Origin: Zancudomyces culisetae
Lineage: Eukaryota; Kickxellomycota; Harpellomycetes; Harpellales; Legeriomycetaceae
Reading direction: 5' to 3'
Length of the DNA stretch: 64,000 bases
Assembly: GCA_001969505.1 (NCBI GenBank)
Contig: LSSK01000009.1
Location: forward strand, 62,001 to 126,000
Shown: positions 20,290-32,459 of the stretch, piece by piece
Numbering within the stretch: the first letter of the stretch is position 1
Layout: each line of letters opens with the position of its first letter
The notes under the pieces: generated by a model
Database searches by the model: none
The model's input: the letters and a program-made list of their open reading frames with translations, nothing else
What the model was told of the DNA's origin: nothing
Program-made: the position numbers and the translations under genes

Positions 20290-23200
20290 TTATGCTACTA
20301 TAGAAAATAGTGTTCCTATCCCTCCGTCACATATTCCAACTCGTTTCTTTTCCTTTCCATTTCCATTTACATTTCCATTTATGTTTATATTTATACTTTT
20401 TCCTTCAGTTTCAACAAACTCATACCATTCCTCTTCTCTTTTAAAAATAAATCCCAACATCATTGATGGATCCATTTCCTCCATTCGCATACTCTTTAAT
20501 TTAATACTAACATTTCTCGCTCCAATCTTTGAGTGTTCATAATCCTCTCCTCCATTATACATTTCTTCTTTTGTTCCTGTTGTTGCTCTTGATCTTGTTT
20601 TCATGCTACCTCTTACGTTTTCATTAACTCGGCTACTCAACACCTCTATAAACTCCATTTCTCTATCTTTTCCACAATTATAACTATCATTATCATCATA
20701 ACTATCACCATCACTATAACCATAACCATTATTATTACTATTATTGTCTTTGTTTTGTGGTATCGTTTGCTGATTCTTTTTGATATAATGAGGATCCAGA
20801 TACAGCAAATTACCATTCTGTTCACCTATAAAATAAACGGATTTCCCTGGACTACCTCCAACTATCCCAATACTACTACCAAGCCTAAACATCCGTTGAA
20901 TCCGTGAATGGTACTCCTTGTTGATTCCATGTCCATTCAACCCCAACCGTATTGGAACTAGTAAAACAACTGGTTTTCTCCATTCTCCCACTCCTCCTCC
21001 CACTCCCACTCCTCCTCCGTCAAAAAATCCCTCTCGCACCACTTGTCTCACATTCACCAATTGATCCTTTGCTACCACCACCCGAACTGGACATTCCTCC
21101 CCATGCATCTCTGTCAACACCCGCATTGCATATGCTGCTGTTGTTGGTCCAAACCATTCTCCCACTTTTTTATCAAACCTCATCCCAGCCTGTGCAAATG
21201 CATGAATCGAATACTGCCCTCGGCTTGAATTCCTCGCTTTTCTTGTACTATATTCATCTATTTGATCATATCCCTCTTCTTCTTGTTCTTCTTGTTTTTT
21301 CTTTATACCTTTATTATTTGTTCCACTTTCACTACTTTCACTACTTTCAATACTACCACTCCTGTTGTCTAGTTCCATTTCTGTTTCCATGCCTGATTTT
21401 TGTACTTGCTGTTCTTGGTTTCTAATCTGTCCATAATAATAATACATATCTTTATACTCTGCAAATCGACTGTTATACTCATCATGTTCTCCTCCTCTAA
21501 GATTACTTTTAGTACTTGCGTTCCTCTGTAAACCCCACATACTGCCCTTGTTAACAAGGCTTTTATTTCCATTTACAGTTTCGCAGTGTTTTAATTTTGG
21601 TTGTGATTGCGACCGTAATTTTGAATGTGGTTGTGGTTGCGCTTGATCATCCGCAAACCACTCTTCAATCTGTTGATACCACATCCCCGACAATTGTTCC
21701 GGCGGCCTTACCGTACCAACATGTACCCGCGGCCACACTGCAGTCACATATCCGTCTTCATATGTTGGATGACTAATTGGAACCACCCGCTTAAACACCT
21801 CTGCCAACATCATTTGTGCTGATCGATGCATACATCCCCATCCTACATCCGATGTATAACTTGATGGCTCTACTGGTTTAAACCCCTTCCCATATTGGAA
21901 ATACATTCGCTGACTCACTGCATATAACAGCTGCATCAACGTGTGTTGGTTTTCACTCATTTCGCTCCACCACAAATCCCGTGTAGTTGCTGTTGTTGTT
22001 GTTGTTGATTCGCCATTATTTTTATCATCTTCATTCTCTACTTCCTCATCAAAACAATCCTTTCCTATATAAACTTCTACCCGATTTATATTTTCATCTG
22101 CATTTGCTATTCTGTACGTATCTATGTTTCCTCTTGTTGATTCTGCACTCAATTTATTCACCCTTTTGAACTCCAATGGTTTTTTAACCTTTGCGTTCTC
22201 CTCTTCTCCTCCCCCCTCGTCTATACTTGCTATTGGGTGAATAAACTTATCTCTGCTTTTACTTTTGTTTCTAATACTAGTGTCAATACGCCTACCAATA
22301 CTATTGCTATGCCCAATAAACGATACTATGGTATTCATTCTTTCCATCATATTTGCACCTCCTTTCCCCCCTCTTTTCTCATCATTCTCTGATTGTTGTT
22401 GTTGTTGTTGTTTTTCATAATTATGAGCTTGCTCTTCCATATATGATTCTGGCCACAAATACTCTTGTAATGACCTTCTTTCTTCTTCCAACATAACCAC
22501 CATTTTTTCTCTTACATTTTCATCCTGTTGAAATTTCTTTCTTGTTTTCTTGTCCCAATTTCTCACATCCGAATATCCTATAACCACCTGTCGGATTTGT
22601 GTAATTCCATCTGAATATCCTTTCATCTTTGCACTATTTTGATCCTTCTCTATCGATCTTTCCCCCCTACCCCACATACCCCCCTTATCCTCCATATAAT
22701 ATCCTCCAGCGTCTTTCCCATTATCAAGTAACTTTGTCATTTCATGCACTCCTACTTTTTCTTGCTTTTGTATAATCGATATTTGTATCAACTTTTTAAC
22801 ACGACACTCCCATTCTTGTTTGCACAAAATAGTGCCGCTCTTCTGTATTCTCCCCACTCGGCTCCCTTTTCTTTCAACTGAATTACTAGTTACACTTTCT
22901 CCATCTCTATCAGCTCTTTTCATCGATTGTGTGCGTCCAGTAGATTGGTTTGAACATTTACATTGCGGCTCCTTGTAACACACCACCCATCCATAATTAC
23001 TAATCTGCTTGATTTTACATTCACTCTTTTTGGCCCATTCCACTATCTTGCTTAATGTCACTGTTTGCTGGAAACTCGGAATCTCCCAACCATCACTCAA
23101 CCTCCCATAAAACATTGGCATCTCCGTCTTGACTTTTTGCTCATACTTATTTACCAACTTTATTCCCAAATATTCCGGTATTTTTTCGGGGTAGTTGTTA

Positions 23201-25248
23201 TCACCATTATCGGTAACCCCAGAACCGCTGGTACTGTTGTGAACCTGGCTAGGGTTAGGTAAATTCCTACCTTCATTATCCTTGGTTGGTTTTCTGCCTT
23301 CCTGATAGCCATACTTGATTTTATCTGTATTCTCATCATCATTTCTACTTTTAACCACATGACTCCATTCACTGCTACTGTGATTCTCTGCACTTTTTTC
23401 GGCACGCATCTCATCCGCTCTCAACATTTTTGCTTTTCTTACCATACCCTGCTCTTCTTTCTGCTCAACATTCCCTTCTCTCACAAGATTCACACCCATC
23501 AACTCCTCCTCTTCCTCCTCTAATGCTCGCTCACCGCCTATTTGCCTATAACTTTTTTCAAGTAATACAAATTCTCCTTCATTGCCAGGTAGTGTCTTTG
23601 TTGTTATTCTAGCAACACCTTCCCTTCCACCTCTCGTTTCTCTTGTATTTCCAAAGCCTTTTCCTTGTATATTCATTACTTTTCCTTGCATTTTCATTGT
23701 TTCCATTTGCTTGTTTTTGTCTCTTGTCGTCTCTTCAAGATCTACCAACACAACATCATCACCTTGATAAATCCCTTTATTTTGCTCCCTTTCCTTTTTA
23801 AATACATTTCCATTCCATTTAATACCTCTTCTTCCCTTGAAGACACGCGCTTTGTTATCCAGTCGCCCTACACTACCAGATGGCCTACCAGTTATGTTCT
23901 CCCAACTACTATTTTCATCAACATTCTCTCCGTCAGAGCCTAATTCTAAATCAGATTCTGACTCTGCCTCAATATTGATATCTGCTTCCGCTTGTACCCC
24001 CATGTTCATTCTCATCGCCGCCTGTATTTCACTTCTTGTCTCCCCTACTCTCTCTATCTCCGTTTCTGTCTCTGTCTCTGTTTCTGTTTCTGTCTCTGTC
24101 TCTGATGTTGATGTAGATGTAGATGTAGATGTAGATGTCGATTTGGATGCTGAGTTTGAGTCTGACCCACTCTCTTCGCCTGTTCGCTTTTTTTTACTAT
24201 TTTTACAAGTAGGTGTCCCCCATGGATCCACCCATTCTTTAGACCATTCTTTCGGCAGCTCTCCCAATCTCTTTGCTATTGTCATCCGCTTTTTTTTCAA
24301 AATTTCGTGCGTCTTGATTTTTTTTTTATCTTTCCCTCCTTTCCTACTCTTCTCATTTATTTCTTTGGATTTCCGAGTCTTATTATTACCTTTAGTCGAC
24401 ACTTCCTTATTATTTTTACCACTACTTCTTACTGTCTCTTCAGACACTATACGCCCAAAACTGTCTGTGGCTCTTATCCCACTTTCCTCAGCCTTTTCTA
24501 CATTATCTTTTATCTTTCCGAATGCTGTATGCAACGACCCTTTTCTAATGAGTTTTACATCTCTTTTGCGTTTATACATTCTCTCGTTCAAAAGTTCTAG
24601 CGGTAAGCTCACGTTTTCTTGACCTATTCATTAGTTTCATCCAATTAAATACTTGATTATAAACCCAACTTTCCAGGACTTTATTTCTCTTATAGACAAC
24701 AATAACACCCATACTATATCTATCTTACCTCTAAATATATAGCATATTCCTAATACCCACACGGATTTGGCGCTGTATGTAACTGGGATTTCTTGCTCTA
24801 ATTTAAGCAATCCCTGGATTCTCAAGTATTGGACAGCCTGTGATTTAGAAATCCAGTTTCCTACCTGCTTTAGTAGTTGTGTTGATCTACCCACTTTATT
24901 ATTCAGTGCTACAAGTCCATCATTTTTTATATCTTCAATAAACTGTCTAGTACCACTAACACCGCCATTGCTAACTACCAACCCCCCATTGTCATTATTG
25001 TTATTGTAATGGCCACTTTTAGCACCGGTAGTGCTGTCGGAATTGACCTGTCCTTTCCAATTCATTTCAAGGTAGTCCCCCTCATTATTTGAGATCACTT
25101 CAAATTCATCTGTCCCCCTTTCTTTTATACTTTGTTTCCTTTTTAGCTTTGTATGTTTGTCATCCTTTACGTTAAGCTTATTTCCTACAACGGCCACACC
25201 GCTTGTGTGCAAATGCTCTGCACTTTTGTTCATCATCACAACTGACAT
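20290..25248 (-). CDS. ATG4: Giant Atg4 cysteine protease
   Basis: Two exons, 25248-24729 and 24623-20290 (105-bp GT..AG intron, phase 1), encode 1617 residues, three to four times a normal Atg4. Atg4 cleaves Atg8 after its C-terminal glycine and later releases it from lipid during autophagy. Exon 1 carries the first core strand, SVWVLGICYIF (like PVWILGRKYSIF). The catalytic segment SDVGWGCMHRSAQMMLAEVF with Cys1104 comes only ~940 residues later, where a normal enzyme has about 50. Then YSIHAFAQAG...GEWFGPTTAA, IGIVGGSPGKSVYFIG and LDPH with Asp1450 and His1452, and near the end MDPSMMLGFIFKREEEWYEF. Inserts are Lys/Glu/Ser-rich and include ST and ET dipeptide runs at ~24056-24140. All three catalytic residues are present, so activity is plausible. 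Confidence 0.9.
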
Positions 25249-28200
25249 TTATGTTTTATTTTTCGATTAAATCTAACCAAAAATCACCTCCTTTCTTTGC
25301 TATGTACTGTCTTGTATTATGTTGTATCTTTTTGTGCCTTATATTATTATGTCCAGGTTAACCCACTAATATTTTTTTTTTCCTTTCCCAAGTGCCTCTG
25401 TTTGAATTTTTTTTTTCCATGAGTAGTTTATTTCACAAGCATTTTCTATCTTGTAATTTTGAGTTTAATTTTGTAATTTTTCCTATTTCTACTAAAAAAA
25501 TATTAAAAAATATTAAAAAAATTACCACCTGCATTACAAATTAGTTTGCCTTACAACTCAAAGCTCAATATTAATTGTGGTAATTATGCTACATACTTTT
25601 CCCGTTAAATAAATATAAACAGTTTTCAATATCAACAGGACCAAAGTCCGTCCAGAAATCCACATATATCCCGCAAGGGCTTGTATCATTTGGCTTTCAT
25701 TGTAAAACCACTTTGTACATTTTAAACCGGTATTTTATGTGCCTATAAAAAAATTAAATTAAAGTAAAAATAAAGTAAAATAAATATTAAAAATTGTCAA
25801 TAAGTCTTAAGGTTAAAGTAGATGATCCTTTTTACTCCTCAAAGTCATACATATATGGAAATGATTTTCATTGTGTTTTATTTATGTTGAATTTTCTTGA
25901 TTTCGTTATTATTATTCCCTGTAAATAACCATTATAATTGAATTCCAATGATATAGTTCTATATGCTACTATATGCTTGTATTCCCATTAAAAAAATAGT
26001 CATGCTGTAAAGTGCGAGTTTTTCAAATTCTTTGTTTTTGTTTTAGCTCTACTTTTTTTTCTATACTTTATTCAAGGCAAAAATAATACGGAATGTTTGT
26101 TTTTCAAGCTTGTTTACTGTCTTGGAAGCCATGCTGACTAACTAGTTCAACTCATCTTTTTATACTTTATTTTTGACCATCTATTTTTGTTTGTGGGAAT
26201 CAAAATATCAAAGTTGTGCAGCTTTATGAGCATTTTGTTTTGTCGGCGGATCAAGTCTATTACGTTCCACTTTAAATACCACAATGCATCAAAATAGTTA
26301 ATCTGGTACGCCTCATAACCCCAATACACCTTATTTATGTTCTTTACGCAATTTCGTTTATTTCACTTTATTCTATTTCCTATTTAAATACTTTAAATCA
26401 ATTTATTACTTAAACTACATAATAATAAAAATCGACGGTAAAAATCCCAACTGTACAATGACAAACATCAGTAGCATTTTTTTTGATGACTGTATATTTG
26501 TAACTCCAACTTGCAATGAAATCAAACGAAAATGGCGATTATTCTCAATCATACTACTCTATATACCTAGTACAAAATGGCTCATAAAGGAAAAAAAATA
26601 TATTTGCGTTTGAAGCGACTTTAGCTAATCTATACAGAGTTGCCTAACGTTTTGAAATCACATATTAGCAAATATGTATATGAAAACCTGTATTCTAGTT
26701 GAACTAGTATCAAACTTAATACCAATTCTCTTCTTACCCTCCCCCCGCCCAAAAACAAAGAGTTTTCAACGTTCTTGAGATCCGATAGTATAAAAGTTAA
26801 AGATAGTTTACCATCTTACATAACCACACGCCTATCCTTTTGTAGCACTTATTTAATATATACCCCACCTCTATCACCAATATTTGTTCTTTTTTTGGTT
26901 CCGATGGTTGTACAAACAATATACTCACTAAAGTGAGCTAATGACAAATACGCTTCTCGACGATATAGTTCAATAACCAAATGAGTGCATGTTATAACAA
27001 CCTCTACAAATGCTGCTATTTTGGTCAATCAAGTATGATTATTGTTTAATTCTCAATTCTAGCATAAATAATAAGTGGCAACATAAATATAGAAAATCAT
27101 GTACTGGCTATTGAGAAAAGTAGCATTTTTTGCAATTCATTTGTACATGGTAAATGCCGAATGCTTGTGTGTGAATCCCGAGGATAGTACACTCTTGCAA
27201 AAACTACAAACTTGTACTTTTTTACTTTTTTCCATTTTCCGTATGATTTCTTGTGTTTACCTTTTTTAAACACTCAAATTCACAGCAGTCAAACAATCAT
27301 GAAAATTAATCGTGTTTTCTTTAATGTATAGTACATATATAAATATTAATACATGTGGTGGAAGGTGATAGATAGAGTTTATTTTTAGGAATCCTGATAT
27401 TCCTCGGCCATTACTTAATTGTAAAATACAAAGATAGTAGTACCAGAGTAACGCTGTTTTGGATTCATTCTACATGTAGCATGATTCCGGCTCGAAAGAA
27501 TTAGCATTGTTGTCACGAGCTAATCGAGATGATAGCTGTATTATTTTTTTGTTTAAACCAGTACATATAGCATTAGTAAATCAGAAGCTCTGGGTATGGG
27601 CATATGTATTTAGCTTGAATACAAGTATTTATCCTAGCTATACCGATTATAAGCCAAGCTTTCATTGTGCAAAGTATACCCAATTAGATTGTACAGTTAT
27701 CTTATCATAAGACGAAAAAAAATGATCAAAATTCTGGGGGTTGGTTTACAATAGGAGCTTTGCCACTAAAAATTTCATAAAAAATAAAACAAAGCTGAAC
27801 AACTTGGAATAGTAAACAAGCTATCACAAATGATGACCTTTGAAAATGATATCCTAGTACTAAGGTCGATATCTGTTTTGTTTGTGTTGAGCTTATAAAA
27901 TGAAAGACAAGGATGAGGGAAGGAGTGAGGTTGTGATGTTGTGATGTACATAACCGTGCATTGCTGTTTCTTATGTAATAGTAGTTTGTGTTTAGCTTTT
28001 ACAAAAGTGGAGAACAGATGTGGAGAAAAGACCGATACAGTCCTCAATATATGCAAAGCATCAGTACTGAAAGGACATGTTGGCTGGTCCATAAAAGCGA
28101 AAAAAAGAACATGTGAAAGGAGGGAGGAGAGGCATTTAATAATACTGTTCACGTGCTAATTGGGTGCATGGATTACCTACCATTATTTTCATGTTTTGTG

Positions 28201-28695
28201 AATGACCCATAAGAAAAAAAAAATAACCACAATTTTCGAAATCATTTGCAGGGAAATAATTGAGGTATGATTCCGTTAAACCATTGGCAGGTCATACTGA
28301 CATCTGGAACTGCTCTTTAAATTAAAAATAAACCATAGCAGCCAAAGATAGTTTTTTTAGTGTGATAAAAAAGACTATAATAAATTACAGGCCAGGTTAG
28401 GTTAGGTAGGATCGAGTCAATCCAAGTAAAGTAGAGTATGATACGACACTGAAAACAGAATAAAGTAGCATTGAAAATCAAATAAATAAATACACAAACG
28501 TCTTGGGCAACACGTAAAAGTAGTGGCAGCGGAGAAATCAAGTGAAAATAAGTGAATCCATAGACATTCTCATTAAAGCTAACAATGAATAAAGACATGT
28601 GTAAGTATATACAAACTCAGATACCTATTATAAAATTTGACGTTTTTTGTGCAAAAAGACAAAAAAAAGATAAATAGGTGAGAATCCGCAAACAT
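25249..28695. other. 3.4-kb gene-poor region
   Basis: Divergent gap between ATG4 (-) and the lipase (+). Only short AT-rich frames occur. One 56-codon frame at 27099 may be real and is listed separately. A GGTTAGGTTAGGTAGG stretch near 28391 is too short to call telomeric. A G|GTAAGT-like donor near 28600 hints at a 5' exon or UTR intron for the lipase. No tRNA or transposon remnant was recognised. Confidence 0.5.
27099..27269 (+). CDS. Possible small secreted peptide or first exon
   Basis: ATG 27099 opens a 56-codon frame. Its first ~22 residues look like a signal peptide (MYWLLRKVAFFAIHLYMVNA), followed directly by ECLCVNPEDSTLLQKLQTC. The CxC and third cysteine recall small secreted fungal proteins. 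A GTACTT donor just after this segment could splice to an acceptor near 27285, giving a similarly short peptide. No upstream or downstream partner frame was found, so this may be chance. Confidence 0.25.
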   Translation: MYWLLRKVAFFAIHLYMVNAECLCVNPEDSTLLQKLQTCTFLLFSIFRMISCVYLF

Positions 28696-31600
28696 ATGTA
28701 CAAACCATTAATAAATTACTATTCTTATCAAAAAAAATTAGTTGATCTGGTGTCATTGCACCCACTAAATTTATACAAAGTACCCGATGGTGTAATGCAG
28801 ATATTTGTAAAGGACGTACTCTTAAATCAAAAAGTCCGAAGAGCATTTTGTACGATCCAAATCGGAGACCAGGTATTCCAAACCTCTACTTGCGAGGGGG
28901 ACGTTTTGCAATGGCATCAGGGGTTTGAGTTTGAGATTTCATACCACCAGCAGTTGTTTGGGCAGGTGAAGATTGATATATACGAGTACAACACTTTTTT
29001 TGCAAACAGATTGGTAGGAAGTTCCGTTATTCATATACGGGACTTGGAGGGCCAACCAGAGGTGTTTTGTGAAGGATATCCGGTATTCGACAGGATAGTT
29101 GGAGCAAGACCACTTTCAAAAATAAATCGTAAACAAAGGGGCAGCAAGACTATAGGAAAAATAAATCTAAGGATTAACTATCGCTACCAACAGGCGAACG
29201 ATCCAGAGCACCAGCGATCGCCTAGTTCAAAGATAAGCCATCTGAGCTATGCTAGTGAGGGATTGAAAAAGTTGCAAAAGGAAGCAGGGGAGTTGATTGG
29301 AAAGGGAATTTCAGATGAAAAACTTCTGGAGAGATTTCTTCAGGAGTATAAGGGCTATATGGAAAAATATAATGTCATGATCGAAGAAAACAAGAGGCTT
29401 TTGGAGATGACAGCAGAAAAGAGGGATAACGATGGTAAGTCTGATGAGACAAAAGTATCAGGTAAAGACACTAGACTCAACTCGAAACCCCAAAGTAAAA
29501 AACAGCAACACCAGCAGCAGTTTGAACGTAAGCAAAAACAGAAACACCTTGAGCAGATACAAAATCAGCAACAGTCTTCACAGAATAAACAAGAAAATGA
29601 TGCAATGAGCGATCCAAACAAAGAGGAAATTTCGGAAAAGAGCCACCCACCATTATTTTCTGCAAAAGGAATGAGTGGGCTTGGTACTTTTTTACAACCC
29701 CTGGGATTTACAAAAGTAGACAACCAAAAAACAAATGAATCTACTGAATCCAATCCAGAAGCCACAAAGTCGAAAGATAAGCAGACAGAAAAGGGTGGAG
29801 AGTCGGTGTTTTTTAATTGGAATTTTGATCTGTTTAGGTTTGGATCACCAGAGTATAAACAATCAGATGCGCGGAAGCAAAAGGGGATAAGTGGAAGGAC
29901 CAGTACAGATTCACTAAGTTCTGTGGACTCAGTAAACCCAAATGATATCAAAGATGAGAAGAATAATGCTGATACTACAGAAAGTAAATCATTCGATATT
30001 ACATCCAGTGCTGGCAAGACAGAGTTTTCATTGACTGAGACAGTTGGAAACCTCATAAGAATATTAAACACATATTTCCAAAATGTTGGGTTGACAAGAG
30101 CACAAATGTTATATGGCAGTATTGAGCTGTATAATTTCCAGAATGATCCTATGTATACTAGTGTTAGAGCCCTGGAACCAAACAGTAAAGTGGTTGACCC
30201 TACAGCATTGGAGAGACCTAAATATTATGCAAAGTATTCGTTAGCAGCTTATGTAAGTTACTTTTTTATATATATTTCATTTTGATTTATTTTATACGTT
30301 TTAAAGAGAAAATTTTCAATGTGACGATATTCTATATGTTGAAATATAAAAGTATAAATATATATATACATATATTATTAAACGCGTATTTAACTCGATA
30401 ACTTTGAATATAAACCGATAATGGAATAGGGATGGGTACTACTCTACTATTTTAATAAAGGGTCTACACTGTTTGAAGGAACCAAAGTAACATCAGATGT
30501 TAACAGCGTGTTGAACTATTTAGAAATGGATGAAAAGGATATGCTAGGGTATGAATTTAGGAGCAACAAGGTGTTTATGCCGTGTTATTTCGTAGCAATA
30601 GATAGAAAATATGACGCAATAGTATTATCGGTGCGAGGAACATTGAGCACAGAAGACTTGATGGTTGATTTGACATGCGAGTATGAAAAGTGGAATGGAG
30701 GGCTTGTGCATAGCGGAGTGAGAGCGATGGCGCAATGGCTGTTTACCAACGTATTGCCTGAAATGTTGGCATATGCCAGGGTAAAAAACATCAAGAATAT
30801 AGTGTTTGTTGGTCACTCGTTAGGTGGAGCTACGGCGTCATTGCTGATGCTGATGATGAGAAAACAGAGTGAAAAGTTTGTTGAGAATGGAGTTATCAGT
30901 TCGGATACACAGTTTACCGCATATTGTTATGGAAGCTTGCCATGTGTATCTGAAGAACTATCTGAATCACATAAACATAAAGATAAAAATACAACCAACT
31001 CCAAAAAAATTAAACACTTTGATGACAGGAAAAAGGTGGGAGAGGAAAAGAGTGAAGTGGATACAGAGAATTACGGAATTTTTACATATATAAACAACCG
31101 GGATATAGTACCATCAATGTCCTTTGGAGCATTTGCGGATGCCAAGTATATGGTTGAGCTAGCATACGAGTTGAGTGATGGAATAACTCAGACGCTATTT
31201 GGTACTCAATTTGATGGAAAAAAGAAAAGCCAAAGGCAAAGAAAGCTAGAAAAATTTGACCAAATGGTTGACCTGATTGAAGAGATTGTTGATAGTAGAG
31301 AAAATTTGAAGCTATTCATTCCTGGGAGGATTTTCCATATTCGAGATATAAAAACATCCGCAGAAACTGCGGATATATGTGGCGAGAATGGGAAGATAAG
31401 GAGTAAGGGTGAAGTTGAAATCGAAAAAGGACTAGAGGTTGGAAAGAGCGAGTGTCTGATAATGGAGAGTGTAATTAAGCGAAGATTGTATGATTTATAT
31501 TTCGGAGAAGTCCAAGAACCACTAACAATGAGAACCCATACCAGCAGTGAAGATTTGGTAATAAGACATGATGAAAGTGGAAATGGAGATGCTGGTGGAG

Positions 31601-32349
31601 ATGGTGATGGTGATGGGTATGATGAAAGAGGTGGTAGATTGAGTACAGAAGAAAAAAATCTAGGTAAGAGTGATGGAATTAAAAGATCGAAAACTACATC
31701 AGCGTTACCCACAACAGATTTAGAAAGAGAAGCAAAGGCATGCGATAGCAGAATTAGTAGCGAAAATAGTGAGCGAGAAAGTATCAAGCAGTTGCTGGAT
31801 ATATCATTTACGGATATGAATGAAAATACTAGTACTGGTTTTGTAATGGAAATCGATGGGGAAAAAGTAGTTTCAAAGAATGAAGAGAAGAAGGCAAGCG
31901 TAATGAGTAAAAAATCCGACAAGACAGTCTCGGTGACAACTGGGGAGGTGTTGGTTAAATCGCAACCGACAAAACTGAAAAAATCAAGTACTCGAGGTAG
32001 TACAATTATGGAAAGGGGGCCAATAGCCGCAATAACAACTTTTATAACTGGATCAAAATCAAGCACAGGTACAAATACAAATACGAGTACGAATACAAAT
32101 ACGAGTACGAATACAGATATCAAAAAGGAAAAAGCTGGTAATGGTAATAGTGGTCGTAGTGAAGGAGGCGGAGAAGGAAAAGCTGAGGACAAGGACGCAA
32201 AGAAAAAGAAAAAGGAACCGAAGAAAAAAGTAAAAGTGTACGAAATATACGACCAACGAGTGCTCCACTTGATGGAAGCGTGTCCTACGCTTCTGGTAGA
32301 CCATTTCCCAGTCGCATACGAAGATGCTTTATCAAACGCGGCTTTATAA
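28696..32349 (+). CDS. C2-domain class-3 (DAG-lipase-like) lipase
   Basis: Two exons, 28696-30252 and 30430-32349 (177-bp intron, phase 0), encode 1158 residues. Splicing joins KYSLAAY to GWVLLYYFNKG, the family's pre-lipase segment. Residues ~25-130 form a C2-like beta domain (LNLYKVPDGVMQIFVKD and VKIDIYEYN), which would bind membrane lipid. A charged, Gln-rich linker follows. The lipase core has VLSVRGTLSTEDLMVDL, the nucleophile Ser649 in VGHSLGGATAS, and Asp744 in NNRDIVPSMS. A 350-residue low-complexity insert separates these from DHFPVAYEDAL, whose His1144 is the likely third triad member. This is the pattern of sn1-specific diacylglycerol lipases, but no transmembrane helices precede the core. 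Start: the first in-frame ATG is 28696; the GTG at 28678 is also a good splice donor context, so a short 5' exon cannot be excluded. Confidence 0.8.
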
Positions 32350-32459
32350 TTTAAAAATAATCATAATAAAAGTGTAGTAGTATAGTTTTAATTTATATTT
32401 TGTAACGAAATTATTGCAAGAATAAAGAGAATCAAATAAAGCAAATAGAATAATCAAAG

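Noticed and set aside
23837-24622. 261-codon plus-strand frame opposite ATG4 with SVSVSV runs
   Set aside because: Shadow of the ET/ST dipeptide-coding repeat in ATG4 exon 2; composition follows the opposite strand.
24637-25248. Separate 203-residue gene next to ATG4
   Set aside because: It contains the Atg4 first-strand motif SVWVLG and ends at a GTAAGA donor whose phase matches the acceptor before the next frame, so it is ATG4 exon 1.
28390-28412. Interstitial telomere-like GGTTAGGTTAGGTAGG
   Set aside because: Barely two units and no longer array; likely chance.
31206-32192. 328-codon minus-strand frame opposite the lipase
   Set aside because: Antisense of the lipase low-complexity linker; Ser/Phe/Leu-rich with no domain features.
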